The notes: generated by a model from the sequence alone, not told the origin. DNA of 64,000 bases from JAAUUJ01 sp964392245 (GCA_964392245.1 CAYMOX010000017.1:1-64000), one strand, 5' to 3'; positions 53,337-62,770 are shown, counted from the stretch's first letter. A program made the numbers and translations.

Positions 53337-53750
53337 TTATCCCTCCAGCAGGCGAGTGGGCATGACCACCAAGGTGTTGCCTTTCCGCTCCACCACATAC
53401 AGATCCTGGCCTGCACCAATCTCCATTGATGGGATACTACAGCGCGCATTCCAGGTGGATCCCTGATAAGCGACTCGTCCCAGTTGTCCCGCCGGGATCG
53501 TTGAGAGAGCCCGAGCTTCCCGCGATTCTTCGAGCTGGGAGGTTTCTTTGGGCACCAACCGCCGTGTCCCGAGAATCAACAGGCTAGAAAGCCCCACCCA
53601 CACCAGTCCCTGCACCCAAACCGGTACTCCTAACCAGGCTACGCCGGCTGCCACCAGAGCGGCTAAACCAACTGAGGCCGCCACCAGAGCAGGCAGGAAA
53701 AATTCGCCAACAATCAGGCCCAGACCAAGGATCAACCAGAACCACATCAT
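53337..53750 (-). CDS. NfeD-like membrane protein
   Basis: 137 residues. Three to four membrane helices (WFWLILGLGLIVGEFF, AASVGLAALVAAGVAWL) and a C-terminal OB-fold (GQLGRVAYQGSTWNARC... GQDLYVVERKGNTLVVMP), the short NfeD1b form. It stands about 93 bases before the stomatin gene on the same strand, the usual partner. MM start, first ATG taken. Confidence 0.92.
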   Translation of the reverse strand: MMWFWLILGLGLIVGEFFLPALVAASVGLAALVAAGVAWLGVPVWVQGLVWVGLSSLLILGTRRLVPKETSQLEESREARALSTIPAGQLGRVAYQGSTWNARCSIPSMEIGAGQDLYVVERKGNTLVVMPTRLLEG

Positions 53751-53802
53751 TGCGACATACCAGGTCTTTTTCTCCAGTATGACGCCTGCAGCTGTTCAGA
53801 AA

Positions 53803-54138
53803 TTACACCACCACCGAAGTTTCTACCTGCGGCAGCATATCTTCCTTAATCATGTCCGCCAGTTCCTGCAGCTGCCGGATCGCTTCCGTCCCTTCCAGTT
53901 TGAGGAGCTCGCGATCGTCCCGCATTTCCGTCCAGGTAATGGTGCACTCAGAAACGAGGAAGCGGATCAGATGACCCTCGCGCAGGCTGACCATGAATGA
54001 GGCACTCTCAAAGCTGTCACCACAGGTGTAGCAAGAGGCCATATAACCCCGCCGTTCCAAAACAATGGCCAGAGCTTGCAGGCTCATCACCAGATCCTGC
54101 ACATAATGGCGGTACTGTTCCGCTAACCTTGAGAACAT
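53803..54138 (-). CDS. DUF1815 family protein
   Basis: 111 residues. MFSRLAEQYRHYVQDLVMSLQALAIVLERRGYMASCYTCG closely fits the cyanobacterial family DUF1815. SASFMVSL and FLVSE..I.WTEMRDDREL also match. Function unknown; soluble alpha/beta. Its role beside suf genes is not evident. Confidence 0.88.
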   Translation of the reverse strand: MFSRLAEQYRHYVQDLVMSLQALAIVLERRGYMASCYTCGDSFESASFMVSLREGHLIRFLVSECTITWTEMRDDRELLKLEGTEAIRQLQELADMIKEDMLPQVETSVVV

Positions 54139-54544
54139 CGCACTCCTCCTGAATCGGATCCCGCTAGCTGTTCGCTAACATGCTAGTAATATTTACTCAT
54201 TAATGCGACGATTGACCTTCCTCATTGTGCCCAAACTTCAAGATTTAATAACCGCTTCTCATCATAAAAGCAGATTAGCCAGGGAAAGTGTTAAATAGCA
54301 TACGCATATGCGCAGTCCTTATGTAGGGGTTCGTTACATTCCTGGAGAGGTATCCAACAGACGGAGACCAGCTGAAACGCCTGCCAATGGTGGGTTTTGC
54401 CCATCGTTCCCTGGAGGTTGCTCTGCCTGTCGGCCTGAGGTGCGAGCGCTTCGAGTTCGTTATCCCAGGATTTCTGAAGAAATGTGAGGGAATGTTGATT
54501 TTGTCTGGGTTTCTTGAAGATTGCAATACAGAACTCCAGATCCG
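54139..54544. other. gap between sufD and DUF1815; no gene, sufS not present
   Basis: 406 bases. sufS, which commonly follows sufD in cyanobacteria, is not here in any frame, nor are remnants recognised. Readings of about 80 codons on both strands lack ribosome sites and family resemblance. ACGCATATGCG near 54300 is a short palindrome. Confidence 0.55.
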
Positions 54545-55888
54545 TCACCTGGGGGTGGCAACAGCCTGGAGCTGGGTCTTCTGCAACACCAGATCTCGGA
54601 GGGCTTGACGAATCGAGGCGATGGGCAGGGTCTGGATAATCTCGGCAGCGAAGGCATAGGTGAGTAGTTCCTGGGCCTGTTCACGGTTGATCCCGCGGCT
54701 CAGGAGATAGAAGATCTCGTCTTCCTCCAGCTGGCTAACAGTGGCTCCGTGGGCACATTTGACGTTGTCCGCAAAAATCTCCAGTTGCGGTCGTGTATCC
54801 ACGCGGGCCTGCTTGGCCAGCAACAGATTTCGGCTAGACTGAGCCGCTTCGGTGAGTTGGGCGGCCTGCTGCACCAGCATTTTGCCATTGAAGATACCAT
54901 GGGCCCGCTCATCCACAATCAACTTATGGATCTGGTGACTGCGGCCATGAGCAGCTCGGTGATCCACAACGCTGTAGGTATCCCCCACCTGCTGTTCAGC
55001 TAACAATCCCAGGCCCAGTAGGGTGCTTTCCGCCTGTTCTCCAATCTGGGTCAACTCCAGCGTATGTCGCGACAACTGCCCTCCCCAGGAGAGGGTGCTG
55101 GCTTGATAGCGACTATCACGGGCCTGGGATACAGCCGTTTTACTGATGTGAAAGGCCTGATCCTGCTCGCGGTGCAGCTTCAGGTGCTGGATCTGAGCAT
55201 TGGGCTGCAGGGCGATCTCAGTGACGGCATTGGTCAAGCTCAGACCGGATCCCAGGGTGCAGAAGTCTTCAATCACAACAGCGGCACTGCTGGTCTCAGC
55301 CACCACCAGGCAACGGGGTTGGCTCAGGAGGGAAGGGGGTCCAGGAACATTGAGGTACAGAATGTGCAGAGGTTGATGCAGTTGGAGTTTGCGGGGCAGG
55401 ATCACCCCCACTCCATCCACCAGGCAAGCGGTGTTGAGGGTTGTAAACGTGTCGGCAGCAGCGATGCTCTGCAGATAAGGTTGCAGTCGGTCGGGATCCA
55501 TCTGACTGAGGGGCCGGATCAGAATCGAGTCCGGTAGACCACGGAGATCGGAGAGCTGAGGCATCCAATGACCGTTCACCAGGACCAGCCGTGACGTTTG
55601 CGCCTCTGGCCAGACATAATTCTGGAGCGCAGCTTGAGTCAGATCAGGTGGCGGAGATTCAGGTTGAAAGCTGTGCTGCAGCAGGTGAGAAAGATCGGTG
55701 TACTTCCAGTCCTCATCGCGGGTCGTGGGCATCGTCAGTTCTCCCAGTCGGGCTTCAGCCTGGGATCGCAGCGTTTCCAGATAGGGGGTTGCCGCACCGC
55801 GGCTCAGAGGAGGACGGTGACTGAGGATCTCCTGCAAAAACCGCTGTCCACGGGAGCTGCTGGTCTTCTGGGTCGATAGATTGGTCAT
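54545..55888 (-). CDS. sufD: Fe-S cluster assembly protein SufD
   Basis: 447 residues, standard length. It is the SufBCD scaffold partner. TTRDEDWKYTDLSHLL in the N-terminal part, the beta-helix core, and the C-terminal KCAHGATVSQLEEDEIFYLLSRGI signature. It starts 24 bases after sufC. The normal following gene, sufS, is missing. Confidence 0.95.
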   Translation of the reverse strand: MTNLSTQKTSSSRGQRFLQEILSHRPPLSRGAATPYLETLRSQAEARLGELTMPTTRDEDWKYTDLSHLLQHSFQPESPPPDLTQAALQNYVWPEAQTSRLVLVNGHWMPQLSDLRGLPDSILIRPLSQMDPDRLQPYLQSIAAADTFTTLNTACLVDGVGVILPRKLQLHQPLHILYLNVPGPPSLLSQPRCLVVAETSSAAVVIEDFCTLGSGLSLTNAVTEIALQPNAQIQHLKLHREQDQAFHISKTAVSQARDSRYQASTLSWGGQLSRHTLELTQIGEQAESTLLGLGLLAEQQVGDTYSVVDHRAAHGRSHQIHKLIVDERAHGIFNGKMLVQQAAQLTEAAQSSRNLLLAKQARVDTRPQLEIFADNVKCAHGATVSQLEEDEIFYLLSRGINREQAQELLTYAFAAEIIQTLPIASIRQALRDLVLQKTQLQAVATPR

Positions 55889-55912
55889 GGTTGTTGATGT
55901 CCACCCCGATGA

Positions 55913-56695
55913 TTAAACCGCTGCTGGATCGGTGTCACGCACCCACTCATACCCCTTTTCCTCCAGCTCCAGGGCCAGATCCTTGCCGCCCGTAATTACA
56001 ATGCGGCCCCCTTCCATTACATGCACATAGTCAGGAGTCACGTAGTCCAGCAGCCGCTGGTAGTGGGTAATCAGGATCATGGCATTGTCGGCATGGGCCA
56101 GCTGATTGACACCTGCTGCCACAATCCGCAGGGCATCAATATCAAGACCGGAATCGGTTTCATCCAGGATCGCCAGGGAAGGCTCCAGGATAGCCATCTG
56201 CAGGATCTCGTTGCGCTTTTTTTCTCCCCCCGAGAAGCCCTCGTTCACACTCCGATCCAGAAAGTTGGGATCCATTTTTACCACCTGCAGCTTCTCCTGC
56301 ACAAAGTCATCAAACTCCAAGGCATCCAGCTCCGGTTGACCTAGCTGGCGGCAGCGGGAATTGTAGGCAATGCGCAGAAAATCGGCATTACTCACGCCGG
56401 GGATCTCGGTGGGGTATTGAAAGGCGAGAAAGATGCCAGCGCGGGAGCGATCCTCCGGTTCCATCTCCAGCAGGTTCTGGCCCAGGTAGCTCACCTCACC
56501 CCCCGTCACGGTATAGCCGGGGTGGCCCGCCAACACTTTGGAGAGGGTACTTTTGCCCGATCCGTTCGGACCCATGATGGCGTGAATCTCACCCGCCCGG
56601 ATCTCCAACGTCAATCCCTTCAAGATCGGAACCTGATCCACCTCTGCCTGCAGATCTCGCACAGAGAGAATCACCTGACTATCGGCAACAATCAT
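55913..56695 (-). CDS. sufC: Fe-S cluster assembly ATPase SufC
   Basis: 260 residues. Walker A GPNGSGKST near 42, signature FSGGEKKRNE, Walker B LAILDETDSGLD and switch ITHYQRLL are all SufC-specific variants. It energises SufBD for cluster assembly. Middle gene of sufBCD: 29 bases after sufB. Confidence 0.97.
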   Translation of the reverse strand: MIVADSQVILSVRDLQAEVDQVPILKGLTLEIRAGEIHAIMGPNGSGKSTLSKVLAGHPGYTVTGGEVSYLGQNLLEMEPEDRSRAGIFLAFQYPTEIPGVSNADFLRIAYNSRCRQLGQPELDALEFDDFVQEKLQVVKMDPNFLDRSVNEGFSGGEKKRNEILQMAILEPSLAILDETDSGLDIDALRIVAAGVNQLAHADNAMILITHYQRLLDYVTPDYVHVMEGGRIVITGGKDLALELEEKGYEWVRDTDPAAV

Positions 56696-56724
56696 GAATA
56701 CTGTCCTGAAATGGCTGTGTGCGT

Positions 56725-58161
56725 TTAACCTACGGATCCTTCGAGCTTGAGGCTGAGCAGCCGATCGGCTTCCACCGCAAACTCCAGGGGCAGCTGGTTA
56801 AAGACGTCTTTGCAGAAGCCACTGATGATCATGGAAACGGCATCCTCAGCAGAGATACCCCGCGACTGGAAGTAAAAGATCTGTTCTTCCCCAATCTTGG
56901 AGGTTGAGGCTTCATGCTCCACCCGAGCCGTATCGTTCTGCACCTGAATGTAGGGAAAGGTGTTGGCACTGCACTGATCTCCAATCAGCATGGAGTCACA
57001 TTGGGAGTAGTTGCGGCTGCCTTCGGCTTTGGGGGCCATCTTCACCAGACCACGGTAGCTGTTGTGGGAATGACCCGCGGAGATCCCCTTGGATATGATC
57101 GTGCTGCGGGTATTGCGGCCCACATGGATCATTTTGGTGCCCGTATCCGCCTGCTGGTAATTGTTGGTCAGGGCCACTGAGTAGAACTCACCCACCGAGT
57201 TATCCCCCACCAGCACGCAGCTGGGATATTTCCAGGTAATGGCGGAGCCGGTTTCCACCTGAGTCCAGGAAATTTTAGAGTTCACACCCTGACAGAGACC
57301 GCGCTTGGTGACGAAGTTATAGATGCCACCCTTGCCATTTTCATCCCCAGCGTACCAGTTTTGAACTGTGGAGTATTTGATCTCAGCGTTGTCCAGCGCC
57401 ACCAATTCCACCACCGCCGCGTGCAGCTGATTGGTGTCAAACATGGGGGCCGTGCAGCCCTCCAGATAGCTGACATAGCTGCCCTGCTCAGCAATGATCA
57501 GGGTGCGTTCAAACTGGCCAGACTCCCCATTATTGATCCGGAAATAGGTGGAAAGTTCCATGGGGCAGTGCACCCCCTCGGGAATGTAGACAAAGGAACC
57601 GTCACTGAACACCGCAGAGTTAAGCGCAGCAAAATAGTTATCCGCCACAGGCACCACACTGCCCAGGTACTTCTGCAGCAACTCCGGATACTCACGGATC
57701 GCATCGGACATGGAACAGAAGATCACCCCCTCGCGGGCCAATTTTTCGCGGAAGGTGGTGGCCACAGACACACTGTCAAAGATGGCATCCACCGCCACAT
57801 TCGACAGCCGCTTTTGTTCTGAGAGAGGAATTCCCAGCTTCTCAAAGGTTTCCAGAAGGGTGGGATCCACCTCCTCCAGGCTATTCAGCTTCTTTTGCTG
57901 CTTGGGAGCAGAATAGTAGACGATGTCCTGATAGTTAATTGGGGGATAGTGCACATTCGGCCAAGTGGGCTCCGCCATTTTCAGCCACTGTCGGTAAGCG
58001 CGCAGACGAAAATCCAGCATGAACTCGGGCTCTCCCTTTTTGGCGGAGATCAACCGGACCACGTCTTCATTCAGTCCCCGACCAATGGTTTCAGACTCAA
58101 TGGAGGTGACAAAACCATATTTGTAGGGTTGATTGACAAGGGCTTTGACAGTTGCAGTCAT
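56725..58161 (-). CDS. sufB: Fe-S cluster assembly protein SufB
   Basis: 478 residues. Scaffold subunit with the family's ISAKKGEPEFMLDFRLRAYRQWL, YIPEGVHCPMELSTYFRIN, and C-terminal ARVEHEASTSKIGEEQIFYFQSRGI. First gene of sufBCD, divergent from sufR. Two inverted repeats in the promoter region probably bind SufR. Confidence 0.98.
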   Translation of the reverse strand: MTATVKALVNQPYKYGFVTSIESETIGRGLNEDVVRLISAKKGEPEFMLDFRLRAYRQWLKMAEPTWPNVHYPPINYQDIVYYSAPKQQKKLNSLEEVDPTLLETFEKLGIPLSEQKRLSNVAVDAIFDSVSVATTFREKLAREGVIFCSMSDAIREYPELLQKYLGSVVPVADNYFAALNSAVFSDGSFVYIPEGVHCPMELSTYFRINNGESGQFERTLIIAEQGSYVSYLEGCTAPMFDTNQLHAAVVELVALDNAEIKYSTVQNWYAGDENGKGGIYNFVTKRGLCQGVNSKISWTQVETGSAITWKYPSCVLVGDNSVGEFYSVALTNNYQQADTGTKMIHVGRNTRSTIISKGISAGHSHNSYRGLVKMAPKAEGSRNYSQCDSMLIGDQCSANTFPYIQVQNDTARVEHEASTSKIGEEQIFYFQSRGISAEDAVSMIISGFCKDVFNQLPLEFAVEADRLLSLKLEGSVG

Positions 58162-58179
58162 GGGCGGCAGCTCAAATAA

Positions 58180-58215
58180 AACAACTAGGTTGTTGCTTAA
58201 CCTAATTGCAGGTTA
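58180..58215. promoter_or_regulatory. two inverted-repeat candidate SufR operators
   Basis: AACAAC-TAG-GTTGTT at 58180-58194, and TAACCT-6 bases-AGGTTA at 58198-58215, lie in the 129-base sufR-sufB intergenic space. SufR is known to repress its own gene and sufBCDS from paired inverted-repeat sites in Synechocystis. Assignment here is inferred from symmetry and location. Confidence 0.65.
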
Positions 58216-58290
58216 CTTTAGAAACGAATTAATTGTCAAAATAACTGAGCCGCCAATTTTCCTCTCTGTTCGCTTCCGCAGGTGCCCCCC

Positions 58291-58959
58291 ATGATTTCCA
58301 TGCAGCAACCTTCCACCAAGCAGTCCATTCTGATCTTTTTGCGCAAACAGGGGGCAGCCACGGCTCAATCTCTGGCAGAGCATCTCCAGATCACGCCACA
58401 GGCCATTCGCCGCCACCTTAAAGATCTGGAAGAAGAAGAGTTGATCTCCCACCGTGCCGCCACCGTTGGGATGGGTAGACCCCAGCACCAGTATTTTCTT
58501 AGCTCTCGGGGCGAAGCCCAGTTTCCCGCTGCCTACGACGAATTTGCGGTTGATCTCCTGACTACTCTGGCGGATACGGTGGGACCGGATCAGATGGGAT
58601 CCATCCTGCAACGTCAGTGGGAACGCAAAGCTGAAGACTACCGGCGCAAACTGGGAACCGGATCACTGGAGGAGCGGGTGGCGATGCTGGTGGATCTGCG
58701 CCGTGCGGAAGGCTATATGGCGGAATTCTATCCGATCACTGCTGCAGATTCCGACCTTCAGCAATTTATGCTCACGGAACATCACTGCGCCATTTCCCAG
58801 GTGGCCCACAGTTTTCCCAGTGTCTGCGGCCATGAGCTGGAGATGTTTGCCTTTGCCCTCAAGGACTGTACGGTGGAGCGTATTAACTGGCAGGTGGATG
58901 GGGAGCACGCCTGCGGCTACCTGATCTCTGCACCCCCGGCTTCCCCAGTCCAGAGCTGA
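58291..58959 (+). CDS. sufR: iron-sulfur repressor SufR
   Basis: About 222 residues. N-terminal winged helix (ATAQSLAEHLQITPQAIRRHLKDLEEEELI), and four C-terminal cysteines at 166, 179, 193 and 208 (EHHC, SVCGHE, KDCTV, HACGY) for Fe-S binding. The VGMGRPQ motif is typical. Start options are GTG 58282, ATG 58291 and ATG 58300; none has a strong site, and the last aligns well with known SufR. It represses sufBCD when Fe-S is sufficient. Confidence 0.93.
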   Translation: MISMQQPSTKQSILIFLRKQGAATAQSLAEHLQITPQAIRRHLKDLEEEELISHRAATVGMGRPQHQYFLSSRGEAQFPAAYDEFAVDLLTTLADTVGPDQMGSILQRQWERKAEDYRRKLGTGSLEERVAMLVDLRRAEGYMAEFYPITAADSDLQQFMLTEHHCAISQVAHSFPSVCGHELEMFAFALKDCTVERINWQVDGEHACGYLISAPPASPVQS

Positions 58960-59033
58960 TGCTGTGTTCCCAACCGTTCTTCCTTTCACTATGATGGTGG
59001 GCGGTGGTTTCTGGTGATGGTATGGGGAGGCGG

Positions 59034-59528
59034 ATGGTCAACAGACTGGTCCGGCTTTTGGATGTTGGAGCCCTGGTCCTGATCGCCCTGACGGTGGTAG
59101 TTGTGCTCTTGTTGCCAGGGGGTCAGGTCAGTAGCGTGGTGCAGGTGGGATCCAGTCAGAGTGGTCGCGCTGAAATTGACATGATCGTGCGGGGGATGAG
59201 TGTCCGCTCTCCCGAGGTGTTTCAGACGGGGGTAGAGGCGGAGCTGAAAGTGGATAATCAGTCGTCCACCGAGGTCCAGGTCACTGGCGTGGAATTTTTT
59301 GAAAAGGTGCAGCCCCTGTCTTTTCCCGATGGACGGGTGGAAAAGATTTACTATACAGAGCCCTATCGCGTCGATGTGATCCTCACCCTCTCCAGTCCGG
59401 TGCAGATCTCCAATCAGATCGTCACGATTGGATCCAGCAAAGTCAAGATTGGGACGGCGCTGGAAATTGAAACCTTTGATTACAAAATGCGTGGAGCAGT
59501 GCTGGATGTCCGAGTTGTCTCCACCTAA
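59034..59528 (+). CDS. DUF4330 family membrane-anchored protein
   Basis: 164 residues. One N-terminal helix (LLDVGALVLIALTVVVVLLLPGG), then a beta-rich extracytoplasmic domain (EIDMIVRGMSVRSPEVF, ... VKIGTALEIETFDYKMRG). It matches DUF4330 as remembered. GGAGG precedes the ATG at 59034. The 3' end overlaps ictB by 23 bases. Confidence 0.8.
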   Translation: MVNRLVRLLDVGALVLIALTVVVVLLLPGGQVSSVVQVGSSQSGRAEIDMIVRGMSVRSPEVFQTGVEAELKVDNQSSTEVQVTGVEFFEKVQPLSFPDGRVEKIYYTEPYRVDVILTLSSPVQISNQIVTIGSSKVKIGTALEIETFDYKMRGAVLDVRVVST

Positions 59529-60936
59529 GCCTAGGGTTCCTTTCCTCGATCAACTTCAGCTGCTGGGGGATACTCTGGCCCTTGTTCGTCTGGATGCGCA
59601 GCGCTGGTGGCAGGCCAGTCTTCTGAGTCGGACCTTGGGCTGGCTCCATCCCTGGGAACAGGAAAGCTGGCTACTGCGCCTTCTCGATCCCCTGCTTGCC
59701 CTGACGACAAGTGTGTATTTCCTTCTCTCCTCCCAGGCCTCCACCACTCCTCTAGGCTTGTTGTTGCTCCTCTTAGCAGCACTGGTGATCCTGCTGGGGA
59801 TGAAACAGCCTCCGGCTCTCACGGCTGTGCATCTGCTCCTGGGGGGATTCTGGCTGCTGGCAACCCTGGCAACCCTAGCTTCTCCCGTGCGGGCTGAGGC
59901 CACGGAAGGCTGGATCAAACTCACTCTTTACCTGATCGGGTTTCTGGGGTTGGATCACCTGCTGCGAGATCCGCGTTACCGCACCTTACTGGTATGGGTC
60001 CTGCTGTTCACCAGTCTGTTCCTCAACCTCTACGGCTTGCGGCAGCATCTCTACGGTGTGGTGCAGACGGCCACCTGGGTGGATCCCAACTCCCCCCTGG
60101 CGGACATCACCCGCATCTACAGCTATTTGGGTAACCCCAACCTCTATGCCGGATTTCTGGTGCCCCTGATCCCCCTCTCCCTGGGGGCCGCCCTCTACTA
60201 TCGTCGCTGGGGTGTACGGCTTCTGGCTGTCTGGATTGGGGGGCTGAATCTCCTCTGTCTGTTGCTCACCTATAGTCGGGCTGCCTGGTTGGGAGGCATG
60301 ACGGCAACGGCAGTGATGGTGGTCATGAGTGTTTTCTGGTTTACGGTGGATCGGCCCCCCGCCTGGCGCCGCAATATTTTGATCAGTCTGGGAGGGGCAT
60401 CGACAGTGATGCTAATTGCGGTGATCACGCAGGTGGATTCCTTGCGGGTGCGACTGCTGAGTATCTTTGCGGGGCGACAGGACAGCAGCAATAACTTCCG
60501 CCTCAATGTCTGGCTCTCCTCTCTGGACATGATCCGCGATTTTCCCTGGCTGGGGATCGGTCCGGGCAATGATGCCTTTAACCGTGTCTATCCCCTCTAC
60601 CAGCGGGCGGATTACTCAGCCCTGAGTACCTACTCTCTCCCCCTGGAATTGGCGGTGGAAGTGGGGATCCCCGGATTGCTGGTGTTTGGCTGGATGCTCT
60701 TTGTGCTGGGGTGGCAGGGGTGGAAACAGTGGCAGCTGCTGTTGCTGCAGGATCGGTACCAGGCCCTCTGGATTGCGGTGGGGTTGGCGGCGATGGCGGG
60801 CATGCTGGTGAATGCCCTCTTCGATCCCGTCTGGTATCGGCCCCAGATCCAGATGCTCTGGTGGTTTGCGGTCGCCCTGGTTAGTTCCCTGTTGCCCATT
60901 TCTATTAAGGGAGACGATGTCCAGGCCAGCACCTGA
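59506..60936 (+). CDS. ictB: IctB-family O-antigen ligase-like membrane protein
   Basis: 476 residues and about ten to twelve membrane helices, with the Wzy/O-antigen ligase core: YSYLGNPNLYAGFLVPLIPL, LLTYSRAAWLGG, FRLNVWLSSLDMIRDFPWLGIGPGNDAFNRVYPLYQ. IctB was first linked to bicarbonate accumulation, but its biochemical role is unsettled. The ATG at 59506 lies within DUF4330 and follows GGAG. It overlaps the next gene by 20 bases. Confidence 0.9.
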   Translation: MSELSPPKPRVPFLDQLQLLGDTLALVRLDAQRWWQASLLSRTLGWLHPWEQESWLLRLLDPLLALTTSVYFLLSSQASTTPLGLLLLLLAALVILLGMKQPPALTAVHLLLGGFWLLATLATLASPVRAEATEGWIKLTLYLIGFLGLDHLLRDPRYRTLLVWVLLFTSLFLNLYGLRQHLYGVVQTATWVDPNSPLADITRIYSYLGNPNLYAGFLVPLIPLSLGAALYYRRWGVRLLAVWIGGLNLLCLLLTYSRAAWLGGMTATAVMVVMSVFWFTVDRPPAWRRNILISLGGASTVMLIAVITQVDSLRVRLLSIFAGRQDSSNNFRLNVWLSSLDMIRDFPWLGIGPGNDAFNRVYPLYQRADYSALSTYSLPLELAVEVGIPGLLVFGWMLFVLGWQGWKQWQLLLLQDRYQALWIAVGLAAMAGMLVNALFDPVWYRPQIQMLWWFAVALVSSLLPISIKGDDVQAST

Positions 60937-61600
60937 GGGACTCTGGATCCGCCGCCTGCCGCTGATGGCGGGTATTCTGGGGGGAAGCCTGTTGCTGATC
61001 AACCGGCTGGTGTTTACGCCCGAGCTGGTCAACAGCCAGTCCCGCGCCGATGCCCTGGGGGTGATCCTCAGTGCTCTCCTGATCTTGACAGGATTACTCT
61101 GGCACCAGATCCAGCCCCTGCCCCCAGCATCCACCGAGTTGCGAGGAGACTATCAGCTGTGCTTCCGGGGTGTGTTCACTGCCTCCCAACGACTGGAACT
61201 GGGCTGGAGTTCCCACTCACTTCTAGAGTTAACGGCGGCCCGCAGCCTGTTGATCCTCTGGCAAGGGCAGGAGATCCTGCGGCGAGGGACCTTTCCCAGC
61301 GCGGAATCAACCCTAGAGCCTGCCTCCATCGTCACTCGCGTACAACAAACGCAACGGTCTGTCTATCTGGTGGATCTAAAGCTCTTTCCGGCTCGATCTG
61401 AATTTACAGAGGTTTTTCCTGAAAACACGCAGGCGATTCTCTGTCAGCCTTTACAGGAACACGGGGTCTTGATTCTGGGAGCCGACACCCCCCGCAGCTT
61501 CAGCCCTCGCGATCAGGCCTGGATTGCTGCCATCGCTGAAAAACTTACCCAGACTCTCCTCATGGAGGAGGAGCCCAGTCCCACGGCGACGTCCACCTAA
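60917..61600 (+). CDS. cofactor assembly of complex C subunit B (CCB2/CCB4) protein
   Basis: 227 residues. Two N-terminal helices (LPLMAGILGGSLLLINRL, ADALGVILSALLILTGLLW) then a soluble domain with SLLELTAARSLLILWQG. It resembles CCB2/CCB4, needed for covalent heme ci attachment in cytochrome b6. Start at 60917 overlaps ictB by 20 bases; the stop overlaps futC by four bases. Confidence 0.82.
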   Translation: MSRPAPEGLWIRRLPLMAGILGGSLLLINRLVFTPELVNSQSRADALGVILSALLILTGLLWHQIQPLPPASTELRGDYQLCFRGVFTASQRLELGWSSHSLLELTAARSLLILWQGQEILRRGTFPSAESTLEPASIVTRVQQTQRSVYLVDLKLFPARSEFTEVFPENTQAILCQPLQEHGVLILGADTPRSFSPRDQAWIAAIAEKLTQTLLMEEEPSPTATST

Positions 61601-62640
61601 GCAAAGATGCGGTAACCTTGCTCTGCCACCTTCAGTCGGACGCGACTCCCCACCGGTAGCTTGTCCTGGCTGCGCACATGGTATTCCCGGCCTGACTCCG
61701 CCAGCAAACAGTAGCGGTACTCCCGCCCCAAAAACTGACAGGCCCGGATCTGCACTTGCCCCTGGGGATCCGGCTGCATCAGCAGATCCTCTTGGCGGAT
61801 CATGAGATGGACCCGCTCTCCAGCTTGCTTGATCTCCTGCAGAGGAAAACTTCCCAGCTCAGTTTCCCACACCCCCCCCCGACGGCGAGCACTGAGAAAA
61901 TTGGCCTGCGTGACAAATTCGGCCACAAAGCGGGAGGCAGGTTCACGATAAATCAGCTCCGGAGCGGCCAGCTGCTCAATGCGTCCCTGCTGCATCACCG
62001 CCACATAGTCGGAAATGGCCAGGGCTTCCTCCTGATCATGAGTAACAAAGATGGCGGTTGTGCCTGTGTCCTTGAGAATGTTGCGGATTTCATCTCGCAG
62101 GTAATGGCGCACCTGCACATCCAGGTTGCTCAGGGGTTCATCCAGTAGGATCAATTGGGGTTGAGGGGCCAGAGCCCGAGCCAGAGCCACCCGCTGTTGT
62201 TGCCCTCCTGAAAGCTGATGGGGGTAGCGATCTTTGAAGATTTCCAGGCCCACCAGATTCAGAACCTCCCGAGCTCGGGCGATGGCCGCCGCCTTGGAGT
62301 GGTTGCGAAACGGCCTGAGTCCGAACAGGATATTCTCCAACACCGTGAGATGAGGAAACAACGCGTAATCCTGAAACACCAACCCGATCCCCCGTTGCTC
62401 TGGGGGCAAACTGAACTGCGGACAGGCAACTTGCCGCCCATTCAACTCCACCGTGCCCCGATCCGGTTGCTCAAATCCGGCGATCAGGCGCAGCAGCGTG
62501 GTTTTGCCACATCCAGAAGGGCCCAGCACCCCCAGAAGATCTCCCTGCTGCAGCTCAAGATTAATCTGATCAAGGGCGGGATGAGGGCAGTAGGGAAAGT
62601 TCTTGCTGACCTGACAAAGGGTAAGAAGAGCTGGGGACAT
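61597..62640 (-). CDS. futC: iron(III) ABC transporter ATP-binding protein
   Basis: 347 residues. Walker A GPSGCGKTT, Q-loop FQDYALFPHLTV, signature LSGGQQQRVALARALA, Walker B LILLDEPLSNLD and a C-terminal TOBE domain (about 270-347). This is the FbpC/FutC type of the iron and polyamine group. The divergent permease gene on the other side is FutB-like, which supports iron. futA is not in the window. Its stop overlaps the CCB stop. Confidence 0.86.
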   Translation of the reverse strand: MSPALLTLCQVSKNFPYCPHPALDQINLELQQGDLLGVLGPSGCGKTTLLRLIAGFEQPDRGTVELNGRQVACPQFSLPPEQRGIGLVFQDYALFPHLTVLENILFGLRPFRNHSKAAAIARAREVLNLVGLEIFKDRYPHQLSGGQQQRVALARALAPQPQLILLDEPLSNLDVQVRHYLRDEIRNILKDTGTTAIFVTHDQEEALAISDYVAVMQQGRIEQLAAPELIYREPASRFVAEFVTQANFLSARRRGGVWETELGSFPLQEIKQAGERVHLMIRQEDLLMQPDPQGQVQIRACQFLGREYRYCLLAESGREYHVRSQDKLPVGSRVRLKVAEQGYRIFA

Positions 62641-62743
62641 AAGGGCAGCCAGGCAGATCTACTAAAAATTTTTTTCATTAAGTTGTTCCCCATCATAGCT
62701 CAACTTCAGGGAGGTCTGATCCAGCAATTCCGGACCAGGAATG

Positions 62744-62770
62744 TCGGATTCTAAACTAGACTAAATCCGA
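62744..62770. promoter_or_regulatory. inverted repeat between futC and futB
   Basis: TCGGATT (62744-62750) and AATCCGA (62764-62770), exact 7-base arms with 13 bases between, lie in the 191-base divergent intergenic space. It may be a regulator site, perhaps for iron; it does not resemble a standard Fur box closely. Confidence 0.45.

Noticed and set aside
54291..54548. 85-codon minus-strand frame beginning MTDLEFCIAIF, directly after sufD
   Set aside because: No ribosome site, no family resemblance and not SufS; overlapping frames on both strands look equally random.
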